Below are positions 1 through 7,274 of a stretch of DNA of 64,000 bases, piece by piece. A program made the position numbers and the translations under genes. Location of the stretch: the NCBI RefSeq assembly GCF_006546825.1, contig NZ_VICC01000005.1:124001-188000 (forward strand), given 5' to 3'. The notes below the pieces were generated by a model. It ran no database searches. It saw only the letters and a program-made list of their open reading frames with translations, and was not told the origin of the DNA. Positions within the stretch are counted from its first letter, which is position 1; every line of letters begins with the position of its first letter. Origin of the DNA: Actinomyces oris. Its GTDB lineage: Bacteria; Actinomycetota; Actinomycetes; Actinomycetales; Actinomycetaceae.

Positions 1-1
1 C

Positions 2-208
2 TTCCTGTTCGCCCTGTTCTTCGGCGGCGGGGCGCAGTCCGGGCCGGTGACGCTGGCGCTGAACAACCTGGCCCACGGCTCGATCCTGGCCGACTACGGG
101 GCCTCCATGTCCGGTGCGCTCATCGCCTCGGTGCCGACCCTGGCGGTCTACATCCTGCTGGGCAAGTACTTCGTCGGCGGCCTCATGGCCGGCTCCGTCA
201 AGGGCTGA
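2..208 (+). CDS. C-terminal end of a sugar ABC transporter permease (MalG-like), truncated by the window edge
   Basis: The reading frame is open from base 2 and ends in TGA at 206-208, giving 68 residues of a hydrophobic protein. The stretch NNLAHGSILADYGASMSG, a last membrane segment and the ending GGLMAGSVKG are typical of the C-terminus of MalG/LacG-type permeases (binding-protein-dependent transport inner-membrane family), whose proteins usually end in a GL-x-AG-x-VKG motif. It would be one of two membrane subunits importing a sugar or oligosaccharide. The partner permease and binding protein must lie to the left of the window, and the substrate cannot be told from this fragment. Confidence 0.8.
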   Translation, partial: FLFALFFGGGAQSGPVTLALNNLAHGSILADYGASMSGALIASVPTLAVYILLGKYFVGGLMAGSVKG

Positions 209-262
209 GACCGGCCCGGGCCGCTCGCCCGCGTCTACGCCTCGTTTGCTCTCGGCCTGCTC

Positions 263-309
263 TCACATCCGGCTGCCGCCCTCGGCTTGGGGACGGCAGC
301 CGGATGTGA
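263..309 (+). terminator. Hairpin terminator after the ABC permease gene
   Basis: A perfect 16-bp inverted repeat (263-278 with 294-309, arm TCACATCCGGCTGCCG) with a 15-base loop lies 55 bases after the permease stop. No U-tract follows, as is common in high-GC actinobacteria. Confidence 0.7.
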
Positions 310-321
310 TGTGATCGGGGC

Positions 322-612
322 ATGGCACGTCGCAGATCCAAGCGCCCCTACGGGCAGGGGCACATCCCCTTGAGCATGGACCGTCTCGCCTCCGTGCCGC
401 GAACCCAGACCGGCCCCGGCGGCGCCGACTTCACCGTGCGACACCTGCGCGGCGGTGACAAGCCCTACACCTGTCCCGGTTGCCACCGCGTCATCCCGGC
501 CGGCACCGCGCACGTGGTGGCCTGGAGCAACGAGTCCCTCTTCGGGGCGGACCGGGGCCTTGAGGAGCGCCGTCACTGGCACACCTCATGCTGGGAGCGC
601 CGCCTCTGGTAG
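322..612 (+). CDS. Small actinobacterial protein with a Cys pair and a C-terminal His/Cys motif
   Basis: A 96-residue basic protein begins with MARRRSKRPYGQG. It contains a CPGCH knuckle near residue 51 and ends with a HWHTSCWERRLW segment, so CxxC plus H-x-x-x-C could form a single zinc-binding site. Similar short proteins, often annotated only as hypothetical or as ATP/GTP-binding protein, are common in actinobacteria; this recollection is from family knowledge, not a search. It starts 13 bases after the preceding hairpin and stands alone, convergent with the next minus-strand gene. The function is unknown; nucleic-acid binding is a guess based on charge and the Cys knuckle. Confidence 0.7.
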   Translation: MARRRSKRPYGQGHIPLSMDRLASVPRTQTGPGGADFTVRHLRGGDKPYTCPGCHRVIPAGTAHVVAWSNESLFGADRGLEERRHWHTSCWERRLW

Positions 613-647
613 AACCCGACGCCGACGCGAGGCAGCGGGGCTGAGAG

Positions 648-1139
648 TCACACGAGCGGCTCGGGGGAGCGCTCCTCCCAGCCCGGCAGCAGGCGGTCCA
701 GCGCGAAGCGCAGCGGCACGATATCGCCGTCGCGTCCGCCCTCACCGATGGTCATCGGCACTGGCTGGCTCTCGGGCCTGACCCCGCGCAGGCGCTGCGC
801 CAGGCTCAGCGGCATCGACAGGACGTAGTAGCGCCCCTGCGTGTCGATGCCGACCGTCTCGTCGGCCCTCAGGTACCAGCCGCGCAGCGGGGTGCGGGCG
901 CTGCCTCCCGCGTAGCCACGCACCCGCAGAGGAACATCCTTGAGGTCCTCCTTGCGGGCGACCTCGAGGAAGAGCCCAACGATGCAGGCGGCCCGGGCGT
1001 GCTCGGCCTCCTGGCGCTCCTGAAGCATGCGGGCCCGCTGTGTGGCCGCACGACGACGCGACGCCGCCCAGTTGCAGTCACCAGGACCACGGGTGCTGGT
1101 CGACTCGGTCTCGAACCGGGCGGCGTCGTCGGCAGTCAC
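648..1139 (-). CDS. Hypothetical protein, 163 aa, downstream of the DivIVA-like gene
   Basis: A soluble protein with an Arg/Gln/Ala-rich N-terminal helix (about residues 20-45) and a mixed C-terminal domain containing the segments LRGWYLRADETVGID and GRYYVLSMPLSL. It has no signal peptide or membrane segment, and I do not recognise a named family. It starts with GTG nine bases after the stop of the upstream coiled-coil gene, so the two are probably cotranscribed. The Shine-Dalgarno is weak. The tight linkage suggests a role associated with the polar-growth protein, but that is inference from position only. Confidence 0.7.
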   Translation of the reverse strand: MTADDAARFETESTSTRGPGDCNWAASRRRAATQRARMLQERQEAEHARAACIVGLFLEVARKEDLKDVPLRVRGYAGGSARTPLRGWYLRADETVGIDTQGRYYVLSMPLSLAQRLRGVRPESQPVPMTIGEGGRDGDIVPLRFALDRLLPGWEERSPEPLV

Positions 1140-1148
1140 GTCGGTGTC

Positions 1149-2771
1149 TCAGCGACGTCCTTTGCCCTGGCGGGGGTTGCGGTTGGTGGAGTTGCCGGAG
1201 GCGCCGGAACTCTTGCCGGGGGCCGGGACGTGCTCGATGCGACCAGTGCCGCCCTTCTGGGCGTTCTTCGGGGCCGACTGCGCGCCCGCCTGCTGGCCAC
1301 CACCGGAGGCTGCAGCCGCCTTGTTGCCGGCCGGCGCAGGGGCCGCCGAGGTGGCCGACGGCGCTGAGGAGGCACTGCCGGAGCCGGCCGAGCGCGGACT
1401 GCCTGCGCTGCTGGAGGCCGCCGGCTCGGCCGACTGTGCGGAGGTCTGCTCCGGCGCCGCGGCCGGACTCGGCTCCTGAGGCAGGGCTGCGACGTGGTCG
1501 CTGAAGGAGGGGGCCTGGGGCAGTGCACCACCCAGAACACCGCGCATCTCGGTGAGGTAGGCGGCGACTGAGTCGCGCTGGCGCTCGAGCTCCTGGAGCT
1601 GGCGGGCGGCCACCTGGGCGGTGACGTCGGCGTCGGCGCGGGCGTCGCTGATGATCTGCTCGGCCTCGAGACGGGCCTGTGCCAGAGTCTCCTCCGCCTG
1701 GCTGACGGCCTCCTCCTGGCGCTTGCGGGCCTCGGCGTCGGTGCGGGCGCGGACCTCCTCGGCCCGGGACAGCGCCTCCTGCAGGCGCTCCTCGGCCTCC
1801 TGGGCCTGGACCTGGGCCTGCTCCTGCATCTCCCGGATGCGCTCGCGGGTGGCCTCGTGGGCGTCGGAGTCCTCCTGGGCGGCCTGCTCGTGCGCCGCAG
1901 CGATCTCCAGGGTGGCCTGCTGGCGCAGCTCGGTGGCCTCGGAGCGGGCCGCGGCGGCCTCGTCGGTGGCCGAGCGACGCAGTGTCTCGGACTCGTTGCG
2001 CGCCGAGGTGAGGATCTCCTCGGCCTCGCGCTTGGCCTTGCCGACGGTCAGTTCGGCCTCCTGCTTGGCGGCCGAGAGGATCTCCTCGGCCTTCGCCGTG
2101 GAGGTCTTGTGCAGCTCGTCGGCCTCGGCCGCGGCCGCCTCTCGGTTGGCGGTGGCGTCGCGCTCGGAGGTGATGGCGATCTCGGCGGCCTGCTTACGTG
2201 CCTGGGACAGGACCAGTGCGGCCTCACGCTCAGCGCTGGCGCGCATCTCGGTGACGGCCGCCTCGGCGTCGGCGGAGATCTGGGCGGCCTTGCGCGAGGC
2301 GGAGGAGACCAGCTCCTGGGCGCGGGCCTCGGCGTTGGCCAGGGCGGTCGAGGCCTCCCCCTGGGAGCGGGAGCGCAGCTCGCTGGCCTCTCGGCGGGCG
2401 TCGGCCAGCAGGGTCGCCGCCTCCGAGGCGCTGCGCTCGGAGAGGTTCTTGGCGTTGGTCCGGGTCCGGGTCAGCAGGGCGTCGGCCTCGGCGTTGGCCT
2501 TGGACAGGACGGAGGCGCTCTGCTCCTCGGCGCTGCGCAGCAGCTGCTCGATCCGTGAGCCCAGGCCGGCGTAGGTCGGCTTGTCGGACTCCCGCAGCCG
2601 GCGCTGGGCGTCGGCCAGCTCGCCGGCCAGCGTCATGGCGCGCTGGTCGAGGCTGGCCACCTCACGACGGGCATCGGCCAGCTGGCGCGAGAGCTGCTCC
2701 AGCTTCCGGTCGACCTGAGCGCGATCATAGCCGCGCATCGTGATGGCAAACTCGCTGTATTCCTCAGCCAC
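1149..2771 (-). CDS. DivIVA-domain long coiled-coil protein (polar growth/cytoskeletal type)
   Basis: A 540-residue protein. Residues about 5-30 carry a DivIVA-like N-terminal segment (FAITMRGYDRAQVDRKLEQL, the family's G-Y-D/N-xx-QVD motif). It is followed by roughly 380 residues of nearly unbroken Ala/Glu/Arg-rich coiled coil made of repeated EA-x-x-LL-x-x-AR-type units, then a conserved-looking RDSVAAYLTEMRGVLG segment, then an Ala/Ser/Pro/Gly-rich basic tail. Actinobacterial relatives (DivIVA/Wag31, FilP, Scy-like proteins) organise the growing cell pole and septum. The GTG start has a strong AGGAGGAGG site 8 bases upstream. It is longer than classical Wag31 (about 260 aa) and the tail is low-complexity, so assignment to a specific paralogue is uncertain. 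Confidence 0.8.
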   Translation of the reverse strand: MAEEYSEFAITMRGYDRAQVDRKLEQLSRQLADARREVASLDQRAMTLAGELADAQRRLRESDKPTYAGLGSRIEQLLRSAEEQSASVLSKANAEADALLTRTRTNAKNLSERSASEAATLLADARREASELRSRSQGEASTALANAEARAQELVSSASRKAAQISADAEAAVTEMRASAEREAALVLSQARKQAAEIAITSERDATANREAAAAEADELHKTSTAKAEEILSAAKQEAELTVGKAKREAEEILTSARNESETLRRSATDEAAAARSEATELRQQATLEIAAAHEQAAQEDSDAHEATRERIREMQEQAQVQAQEAEERLQEALSRAEEVRARTDAEARKRQEEAVSQAEETLAQARLEAEQIISDARADADVTAQVAARQLQELERQRDSVAAYLTEMRGVLGGALPQAPSFSDHVAALPQEPSPAAAPEQTSAQSAEPAASSSAGSPRSAGSGSASSAPSATSAAPAPAGNKAAAASGGGQQAGAQSAPKNAQKGGTGRIEHVPAPGKSSGASGNSTNRNPRQGKGRR

Positions 2772-3239
2772 GTCGGGTTCCTCCTCCTGGCGAGCCGGGG
2801 ACGCTCACCACCAGGGCAAGCCTAACGATTGGGTGTGATCGGGACGGTCACCACGAAAGTGTGACCATGCGCACAGAAGGTCTGGGGTGGTGGGGCTCCC
2901 GACCGCCCGGGAGGGGTGACGGATGGAGGCGCTGGTGGGTTCTCCGGAGACTTCCGATCTCGCGTGCGCGATTCTCCGCGTCTTCCTCCGTGTCCACTTC
3001 GAGACCATCGTGCTGCTCGCGGGGCCGGCGAGACCCTTTCTGCTGGCGGAATTCCGGGAGATATCGCTTCGCTCAGCGCGTGCCAGGTTGTGATCTTGGG
3101 CCGAGGTCGGTGCGGTCGCAGGGTCCGTCATGCGATTCTGGTCCCTAGGCGGGCGCACGGTGAGCGCTCGCAGCGATACCCGGCTCCACGGAGCCGGCCG
3201 TCGTCCATACCGTGTCCGCGAGCATAGGAGATCCGCGTC
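2772..3239. other. Intergenic region between the divergent coiled-coil and membrane-protein genes
   Basis: A 468-base divergent control region with no convincing gene; the open frames through it have unnatural composition. It contains a dyad GGTCAC-N9-GTGACC at 2846-2866 (possible operator), a TAGGCT -10-like hexamer on the minus strand at 2819-2824 ahead of the coiled-coil gene, and a small perfect hairpin CCGGCTCC/GGAGCCGG at 3180-3197 in the presumed leader of the 3240 gene. Confidence 0.5.
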
Positions 3240-5009
3240 GTGAGTCGACGTATCTTGAGCGTGGTGGTGACCGTCCTCGGGCTGGTCCTCGTCGCCCTGG
3301 CCGTTTGCTCGGCCACCATCTGGAAACCCGGCTCCAAGGTCGAGGCGAAGCTCGCCTCCGGCCCTTCTCAGCCCTACGTCATCACAGCCCCCGGGGTTCT
3401 CAGTGGTGCGGAGTCCGACGTCACCGTGACGGCGAGCTCCTCCGACGGCAAGGACGTCCACCTCTTCGTGGCCAGGGCGGCCGATCTCGACGCCTGGATG
3501 AGCCCCGACGCCGACAATGCGCTGCCCTACACGGCGATCACCAGCATCGACGCCGACGCCGGGACCCTGGCCTCCAAGGACGAGACCCAGTACTGCCCGC
3601 CGGCCAACGCCGCTCCCGCTCCTTCTGCGGCGCCCTCCGCTCAGCCCTCCGCCTCCGCACAGGCCGGCGGCTCGAAGTGCTCGGAGCGCAAGGCCAAGGG
3701 CGTGACCGCCTCGGGCTCCGACATCTGGCTGGGGGAGAAGACCGGCGGCTCGTCAGTCACCTTCGACACCGGCAAGGACGCCGACCGCGCCATGCTGCCC
3801 CACAAGAACCTCGACGAGCAGATCGTCGTCATGGCCATGACCGACGGCAAGGCCTCGGCTCCCGGTCTGACCGTCAGCTGGAAGCGCCAGGTGGAGACCC
3901 CCTGGTACTTCTACGGGGGACTGGTTCTGGGCAGCGTCTTCGTACTCGTAGGGGCCTTCCTGTTCTTCATCGACCTCCAGCTGCGCCGCGCCAATGTCGA
4001 TCGGCGTACCCGTTCGGCCGAGCGGGCGGCCCGTATCGCCAACGCCGACTCGGTCTCCACCGAGGGCATCCCCCAGGTGGACGATCCCGACCGACGGCTG
4101 ACCCGGCGAGAGCTGCGGGACAAGGAGCGCGCCGAGGCCTCGGGCGAGCCCTGGACCGACCCGCGTACCGGGCGTGTCTACCTCGGCGGCGTTGAGGCGC
4201 CCGCCGCCTCCCAGATGCCTGAGGCCGTCCCCGCCGAGGGCTACGACTACGGCCCCGCCGCCGGGCTCAGTGAGGTCCCCGGAAGCGGGTTCGGTGACGG
4301 AGCCGCCGCCTACGGTGAGGGCCACGGCGGGCAAGGCGACCATGCGGTTGCCGGGCTTGCCCGAGGCGCGTCGGTCGTCCCCGGTCTTGACGAGGCCGCC
4401 ACCCAGCAGTACCGGGCCGCCCGGGAGCCGGAGGGCCTCCAGGCCGGCGAGGCGCTCACTATCACCTCGGATGCCACCAACGTCCCCGACTCGTCGGCCT
4501 ACTCCAACCCCCCGGCTCTCAGTGATGTCGCCGGCGGTGCCGCCGGCGCAGGCCACATGGCCGTGGGCGTGGACCCGGTTGCTGACCAGCCCACAGGCGC
4601 CCCGGACCACTCCCGCTTCGCGCCGCCGGAGCACCACACCAGCCACGTGGCGAGCGGCAGCGATGCGCGGTCCTTCGAGACCGACACCGCCGAGTTCCAG
4701 GACGCGGCCTCCTCGGTCCCGCCGCAGGACCCCGGCCTCCAGATGCCGACCGAACTCGCCCAGCCGGAGGTGAGCGACGCCTCCCTGAGCTGGAGTGAGC
4801 AGGAGGTCGAGCCGGCGCACGGGCCCACCTTCTCCCCGAGCGGTTTCGGGGACTCCTCTGCGACGTCGACCACCGTGTCCTGGCCCTCCTACTCCGACGG
4901 CGTCGAGCTGCCTCCCCAGGCCGACCCCGCCGTCATCCAGGCCGTTGACGCCGAGCCCCTCAGTGAGCCAGACCCCACCGCGGACCCCGACAACCAGGAG
5001 CGCGCATGA
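3240..5009 (+). CDS. Two-helix membrane protein with extracytoplasmic domain and long low-complexity cytoplasmic tail
   Basis: A 589-residue protein. Residues about 4-28 form an N-terminal signal-anchor helix (ILSVVVTVLGLVLVALAVC). About 190 extracytoplasmic residues follow, with a Pro/Ala/Ser linker between two Cys (YCPPAN and SKCSER). A second transmembrane helix lies at about residues 222-245 (WYFYGGLVLGSVFVLVGAFL), then a basic juxtamembrane region and about 330 residues of Ala/Gly/Pro/Glu-rich tail. The GTG start is preceded by TAGGAG at 3225-3230. It overlaps the next gene by ATGA, so it is translationally coupled to a lipoprotein. I recognise no named family. The arrangement suggests a surface or envelope complex with the lipoprotein and the thioredoxin-TPR protein; that is inferred from operon structure. 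Confidence 0.8.
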   Translation: MSRRILSVVVTVLGLVLVALAVCSATIWKPGSKVEAKLASGPSQPYVITAPGVLSGAESDVTVTASSSDGKDVHLFVARAADLDAWMSPDADNALPYTAITSIDADAGTLASKDETQYCPPANAAPAPSAAPSAQPSASAQAGGSKCSERKAKGVTASGSDIWLGEKTGGSSVTFDTGKDADRAMLPHKNLDEQIVVMAMTDGKASAPGLTVSWKRQVETPWYFYGGLVLGSVFVLVGAFLFFIDLQLRRANVDRRTRSAERAARIANADSVSTEGIPQVDDPDRRLTRRELRDKERAEASGEPWTDPRTGRVYLGGVEAPAASQMPEAVPAEGYDYGPAAGLSEVPGSGFGDGAAAYGEGHGGQGDHAVAGLARGASVVPGLDEAATQQYRAAREPEGLQAGEALTITSDATNVPDSSAYSNPPALSDVAGGAAGAGHMAVGVDPVADQPTGAPDHSRFAPPEHHTSHVASGSDARSFETDTAEFQDAASSVPPQDPGLQMPTELAQPEVSDASLSWSEQEVEPAHGPTFSPSGFGDSSATSTTVSWPSYSDGVELPPQADPAVIQAVDAEPLSEPDPTADPDNQERA

Positions 5010-6055
5010 TGTCCACCCGTCGAGCCTTTCTGAGCGCAGGCGGTGCCTCCGCCATCGCCCTGAGCCTGGCCGCCTGCTCGCGGTCTCAGCCCAAGACTGC
5101 TGAGACCGTGGCCTCCGGCACGCCGATCGCCGAGCCCGTCCTCAACGACAAGCAGCTCGAGGAGATCCTCCAGCGCGTCCAGACCGGTCTGGCTGCGGCG
5201 GACAAGGAGAAGAACGCGGACAAGCTCAAGGAGGTCATGTCCGGTCCGGCGGCGCGGATCCGTGCCGCCGAGTACGCCACCGCCTCCGCCAGCGGGAATG
5301 CCTCCGTCATCCACGCCATGAACACCAAGATCCAGGGCGGGGGAGTGGGGCAGACCGTCGGCTTCCCCCGCAACGCAGCCGTCGCCTCGGAGAGCGACAA
5401 GAGCGTCTCGATCATCTCCCTGGAGCAGGGCTCGGCCCGGGACCAGTTCAAGGTGTGGGCCTGGGTGCAGGGTTTCGCCGCGCAGGCGAGCATTCCCGTG
5501 CTGACCAAGCAGTCGGCCCAGCACGCCAAGCAGGTGACGGCCGAGTCCACCGGGCTGGTCGCCACCCCCAAGGCGGTCCTCGACTCCTACGTCGATGCGC
5601 TCAACCACCCCGACGGCGAGAACGGCAAGGCCTTCCCCGACGACAGCCTGCGTCAGAAGGTCCAGGACGCCCGAAAGACCGACCTGAGCAACTTGGGTGA
5701 GGTCACCGTGACGGCGGTCCCCGGACAGGACGGGTTCCAGGGCCTGCAGCTGGAGGAGGGGGACGGCGGGGCGCTGGTCTTCACCACCCTGACCTTCACA
5801 GTGGTCTACAAGCGCACCGTTGACGGCTCCGACCTCACCCTGCAGGGTGACATTGCCGCCCACATGGGTGGCAACCAGAAGATCGTCGGTACCGTGACCG
5901 CCACCTACGACTCCATGGTTGCCTTCTCCATCCCCAAGGAGGGAAGCGGCGGGAAGGTGACTGTTCTGGGCGCCGAGACGGCGCTGATGAAGGTGGACCG
6001 GGACGACTCCAAGACGCCGGCCCCCACGGCGTCGGCGTCGGCCAAGCCGTCCTGA
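5006..6055 (+). CDS. Tat-type lipoprotein, hypothetical
   Basis: A 349-residue protein. The N-terminus MMSTRRAFLSAGGASAIALS followed by LAAC combines a twin-arginine motif (RRAFLS) with a lipobox (LAAC, Cys near residue 24), so it is probably exported folded by Tat and lipidated. The body is soluble, rich in alternating strands and helices, with no Cys-based motif. It ends in a short Ala/Ser/Pro/Lys tail. The start ATG overlaps the stop of the upstream membrane-protein gene (ATGA); a second ATG at 5009 is an alternative start. Paired expression with the 3240 gene suggests the two products act together at the outer face of the membrane. No enzymatic function can be assigned. Confidence 0.8.
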   Translation: MMSTRRAFLSAGGASAIALSLAACSRSQPKTAETVASGTPIAEPVLNDKQLEEILQRVQTGLAAADKEKNADKLKEVMSGPAARIRAAEYATASASGNASVIHAMNTKIQGGGVGQTVGFPRNAAVASESDKSVSIISLEQGSARDQFKVWAWVQGFAAQASIPVLTKQSAQHAKQVTAESTGLVATPKAVLDSYVDALNHPDGENGKAFPDDSLRQKVQDARKTDLSNLGEVTVTAVPGQDGFQGLQLEEGDGGALVFTTLTFTVVYKRTVDGSDLTLQGDIAAHMGGNQKIVGTVTATYDSMVAFSIPKEGSGGKVTVLGAETALMKVDRDDSKTPAPTASASAKPS

Positions 6056-6069
6056 CCGCCTCCGGTCCC

Positions 6070-6103
6070 CGGCCCGGCTCCGTGACTGCTCGGAGTCGGG
6101 CCG
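6070..6103 (+). terminator. Hairpin after the lipoprotein gene
   Basis: A 13-bp stem (6070-6082 with 6091-6103, one G-T wobble position) around an 8-base loop, 14 bases after the lipoprotein stop. It has no U-tract. It may terminate or attenuate transcription before the thioredoxin-TPR gene. Confidence 0.5.
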
Positions 6104-6222
6104 CTGGCGCGCCCAGGCCGGTGCGCAGCGTGAGGCCTGCCAACCGCGCCGGCGCTCACGAACACCGAAAGACCCAGATCCATGAAGCAATCGGGCCGCG
6201 GCCCGAGGAAGGCAGAGCTGCT

Positions 6223-7173
6223 ATGAGCATGTTCGGCGCCGTCGACCTGTCCAGTCTCGCCCCCGCTACCAAGCCGGCCGGCTCTTCAGGCGCTACCCCG
6301 AGCCCCGCCACCGGGGACCGCCCTACTGGAGCTGCCGGTTCTGGTCTGCCGGTGCCGCTCGTGGTCGACGTCGACGCCTCCACCCTGCGTGACGTCGCCG
6401 AGGTCTCCACCCAGGTGCCTGTCATCGTCGTCCTGCACAGCCCGCGCAGCCAGGCCAGTGCCGACCTCGCCGCGGTCCTGGAGGAGCTCGCCGATCAGTA
6501 CTCCGGCCGTTTCCAGCTGGCGCGCGTCAACGTGGATACGGCCCCGGAGGTCGCCCAGGCCCTCCAGGCTCAGGCCGTCCCCACGGTGGTGGCGCTCATC
6601 GCGGGCCAGCCGGTGCCGATGTTCCAGGGGGCGGTGCCCCAGGAGCAGCTGCGCTCCGTCATCGACCAGCTGCTGGAGGTGGCGGCCGCCAACGGTGTCA
6701 ACGGCACCATCTCCGTCGACGGCGCAGCCGGCGCCGGCACTGCTGAGGCCGAGCCTGAGGAGACCGAGGTCGAGCGGGCCGCCCGCGAGGCCATTGAGGC
6801 CGGGGACTTCGCCGCCGCCGAGGAGGTCTACACCCACGCCATCGCCCAGAACCCGGGCGACGACGACCTCAAGGTGGCCCGCAACCAGGTGCGTCTCATG
6901 GCCCGCCTGGACGGCCAGGACCCTCACGAGCTCCTTGCGGCGGCCGACGCCGCGCCCACGGATCTGGCCGCCGCTCTGGCCGGTGCCGACGCCGCCCTGG
7001 CCCTGGGGGATGTCAACGCCGCGCTCGGCCGGGCGCTGGAGGCCGTGCGCACCCACGCGGGGGAGGAACGGGAGGAGGCCCGGCTGCGGCTGCTCGAGCT
7101 CTTCGAGGTCATCGGCTCCACCTCCCCAGAGGTCGCCCAGGCCCGCCGCCGCCTGGCCACCATGCTCTACTGA
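6223..7173 (+). CDS. CnoX/YbbN-like thioredoxin-TPR co-chaperone lacking the CxxC
   Basis: A 316-residue protein. Residues about 45-150 form a thioredoxin fold (VPVIVVLHSPRSQAS in the active-site position, QARVNVDTAPEVAQALQ-like beta-3 region, AVPTVVALIAGQPV with the cis-Pro loop). A helical TPR-like C-terminal half (EAIEAGDFAAAEEVYTHAI and following) follows. The canonical WCxxC is replaced by HSPRSQ, so no dithiol oxidoreductase activity is expected. Actinobacterial YbbN/CnoX homologues commonly lack one or both Cys and are proposed holdase co-chaperones. I chose ATG 6223 because GAGGAAGGCAG lies just upstream and the protein starts MSMFGAVDLSS; the frame stays open further upstream to 6082, but that part looks non-coding. 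Confidence 0.8.
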   Translation: MSMFGAVDLSSLAPATKPAGSSGATPSPATGDRPTGAAGSGLPVPLVVDVDASTLRDVAEVSTQVPVIVVLHSPRSQASADLAAVLEELADQYSGRFQLARVNVDTAPEVAQALQAQAVPTVVALIAGQPVPMFQGAVPQEQLRSVIDQLLEVAAANGVNGTISVDGAAGAGTAEAEPEETEVERAAREAIEAGDFAAAEEVYTHAIAQNPGDDDLKVARNQVRLMARLDGQDPHELLAAADAAPTDLAAALAGADAALALGDVNAALGRALEAVRTHAGEEREEARLRLLELFEVIGSTSPEVAQARRRLATMLY

Positions 7174-7221
7174 GCCACGACGAACAGCCCTGCCGGGCGT
7201 TCTCGGCTCACCCAGCGCATA

Positions 7222-7261
7222 AGCGAGCGCCCCTCACCGCAACCGGTGAGGGGCGCTCGCT
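7222..7261. terminator. Bidirectional hairpin between the thioredoxin-TPR gene and glgP
   Basis: A perfect 17-bp stem (7222-7238 with 7245-7261, core GCGAGCGCCCCTCACC) with a 6-base loop separates two convergent genes. It is suited to end transcripts from both sides. Confidence 0.85.
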
Positions 7262-7274
7262 CATGCCGTGACGA

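Noticed and set aside
2805-3461. 218-codon minus-strand open frame across the 2772-3239 intergenic region
   Set aside because: No start signal, odd composition and it runs into the well-supported 3240 gene on the other strand.
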